From Morella rubra (Eukaryota; Streptophyta; Magnoliopsida; Fagales; Myricaceae), in NCBI GenBank assembly GCA_003952965.2, contig CM025854.1, positions 22,645,813 through 22,709,812 of the forward strand: 64,000 bases of DNA, written 5' to 3'. This document shows positions 62,747 to 64,000 of the stretch, piece by piece. The first letter of the stretch is position 1; every line of letters starts with the position of its first letter. The notes beneath the pieces were generated by a model, which was not told the DNA's origin, ran no database searches, and worked only from the letters and a program-made list of their open reading frames with translations. The position numbers and the translations under genes are program-made.

Positions 62747-63733
62747 CTATTGAATCTGGTCTTGAGAACCGATCGAATTTGAATTATTAACAGGAACTTC
62801 CACAGTTGAAAACACCTGGTGTGCAGAATGAGAAGAAGAAGCAAATCGTGAATCAGTGGCTCCTTTCTTTCGGTGTACCCATCCAGGAGGATAACCATGC
62901 AATTCGAAGCACTTTTCCCTTGTGTGACCCTTGCGATTGCAGTAAGTGCAGAGAGGCCTTTCTCTTTGACCAGCAGGATTAAACACCTTTCGTTGAACAG
63001 CATTAGCTTCACTTTGATTTGCTGCCAACATAGCCAAATTTTCATGATTAAGAGAGGGGCTCCTAGTAAATGACCTTTGTCTTTCTTCTTGTATGATCAA
63101 GGAATAGACTTCGTTTAGAGAAGGGAATGGCTTCATAAGTAAGATAGTGCCTCGAGTAGGGAGATAGCTATCACTCAATCCCATGAGGAAAGTCATAATC
63201 AATTGCTTATTCTCTCGATCTGCAATAGTCTCTAAGACCTTACAAGTGCATTTGTCACACTGACCACATGTGCAAACTGGCAGAGGAGACAATTGATGTA
63301 ATTCATTCCACAATGATTCCAATCTTGTGAAATATTCACTAACTGAAGACTGACCTTGAACAATGCTATGAATTGCTTGTTGTAGCTCAAAAATTCTAGG
63401 TTCGTTGCTCTGCTCATACCTTTCCTTTAATACTTTCCACATCTTTTCAGCAGAATCTATGTATAGAATTACCTGTGCAATTTCCGAAGATACAGATGCA
63501 CAAATCCATGAGGATACCATTAGGTTGCAGCGATACCAACCACTGAAATTAACATCAGTAGAAGCTGGTCTTTTGATGCTGCCATCAAGAAAACCGAATT
63601 TATTCCTAGCTCCAATGGCCATCAGCATTGCACGGCTCCAAGAATAATAATTCTTGCCGTTTAACTGAGGAGATACTATCGGAGCATTGGATGTATCACC
63701 CGAGGTGATGGAGAATGCACTATCAACAATCAA
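62747..63733 (-). CDS. Copia gag frame (ends in amber stop; start unclear)
   Basis: About 328 codons with the retrotransposon gag core (LNGKNYYSWSRAMLMAIG) and a CCHC zinc knuckle (CTYCNRKGHTREKC) near its end. It terminates with TAG at 62749-62747, after which the pol frame continues in register. There is no in-frame ATG at its front: the plausible initiator ATG at 63777-63775 is out of register and meets a stop after eight codons. The first in-frame Met lies inside the core. Confidence 0.88.
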   Translation of the reverse strand: MIVDSAFSITSGDTSNAPIVSPQLNGKNYYSWSRAMLMAIGARNKFGFLDGSIKRPASTDVNFSGWYRCNLMVSSWICASVSSEIAQVILYIDSAEKMWKVLKERYEQSNEPRIFELQQAIHSIVQGQSSVSEYFTRLESLWNELHQLSPLPVCTCGQCDKCTCKVLETIADRENKQLIMTFLMGLSDSYLPTRGTILLMKPFPSLNEVYSLIIQEERQRSFTRSPSLNHENLAMLAANQSEANAVQRKVFNPAGQRERPLCTYCNRKGHTREKCFELHGYPPGWVHRKKGATDSRFASSSHSAHQVFSTVEVPVNNSNSIGSQDQIQ

Positions 63734-63857
63734 ATTTGTGCGATCTGTTCTTACACTTCTGCTTCAGTATCGGCCATCGATCTTTGTCAATTGAACAGAT
63801 AAAGGAATTATAGTGAAAGAAACAGAGTATGAAGAAGTGATTGAGAGGAAGCGTTTT

Positions 63858-63869
63858 GCTCTGATACCA
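63858..63869 (-). promoter_or_regulatory. Primer binding site for initiator tRNA-Met
   Basis: In element sense TGGTATCAGAGC follows the 5' LTR end directly. This is the classic plant copia primer site complementary to initiator methionine tRNA. Confidence 0.92.
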
Positions 63870-64000
63870 TGTAGAAATGTGAAATAGGTTGAGAGAAGAT
63901 GGAGAATAGAGTTCGTATTATTTGAGGATGAATACCAACTCATACATTACAATGACTGCTGTACATCCTTTATATAGAAAAGGACCGAAGCTCTTGTAAA
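63870..64000 (-). repeat. 5' LTR of the copia element (partial)
   Basis: It starts TGTAGAAATGTG on the plus strand and runs to the window end. All 131 visible bases match the other LTR. Confidence 0.93.

Larger units (their letters stand above)
59154..64000 (-). mobile_element. Ty1/copia LTR retrotransposon, very young, 5' LTR cut by window edge
   Basis: A complete internal region in reverse orientation lies between a 3' LTR (59159-59337) and a 5' LTR (from 63870, truncated). It shows the initiator-tRNA-Met primer site, a gag frame, a pol frame in copia order (protease, integrase, reverse transcriptase, RNase H) and a purine tract. The 131 LTR bases visible at both ends are identical. The 5 bases before the left LTR are ATGAC; their partner is outside the window. 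The short LTR and gag type suggest the Ale/Retrofit group, with low certainty. Confidence 0.95.

Noticed and set aside
1..64000. CRISPR arrays, bacterial operons, rRNA or tRNA genes
   Set aside because: None seen. The repeats are transposon, microsatellite or segmental-duplication types of a plant genome. A tRNA scan was not possible by eye, so a single tRNA could be missed.

Overview
The window is nuclear DNA of a flowering plant, almost certainly a eudicot. Genes are split into many short exons with GT/AG borders, introns and spacers are AT-rich, and the encoded proteins are plant families (pectin acetylesterase, an APL-like MYB-CC factor, organelle-targeted RUG3 and SLH-domain proteins). 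I cannot name the species. Arabidopsis comparisons are from memory, not from a search.

Layout. 1-11973 (minus): N-terminal 838 codons of tripeptidyl-peptidase II in 19 exons, running off the left edge. Its introns carry a fold-back element, a tandem duplication, and an 889-bp intron copy inserted in one fold-back. 13037-14046: a hAT-type non-autonomous transposon with an 8-bp target duplication, next to a small MITE. 15315-21378 (minus): pectin acetylesterase, 12 exons, 395 aa. 22650-28411 (plus): signal peptide peptidase-like SPPL1, 371 aa, with a 5'UTR intron and three upstream ORFs. 29697-39033 (plus): CPSF2/CPSF100, 18 exons, 742 aa. 39631-41367: a tandemly duplicated promoter/leader of about 870 bp. 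41389-46593 (plus): plastid SLH-domain coiled-coil protein, about 964 aa. 47653-52909 (plus): RUG3-like RCC1 protein, 449 aa. 55149-56560 (minus): APL-like MYB-CC factor. 59159 to the right edge: a very young Ty1/copia retrotransposon, inserted in reverse orientation.

Most exon models close in frame across every junction and give lengths near the family norm. Exceptions are the exon 1/2 junction of the SLH gene, the probable missing first exon of the MYB-CC gene, and the broken copia reading frame.

The genes do not form one pathway. The CPSF2-SLH neighbour pair looks like conserved synteny (At5g23880/At5g23890 as I recall). I see no wholly new multi-gene system. The most unusual structures are the fold-back with a captured intron segment in TPP2, the duplicated promoter of the SLH gene, and a decayed duplicate exon plus a duplicated splice acceptor in CPSF2.
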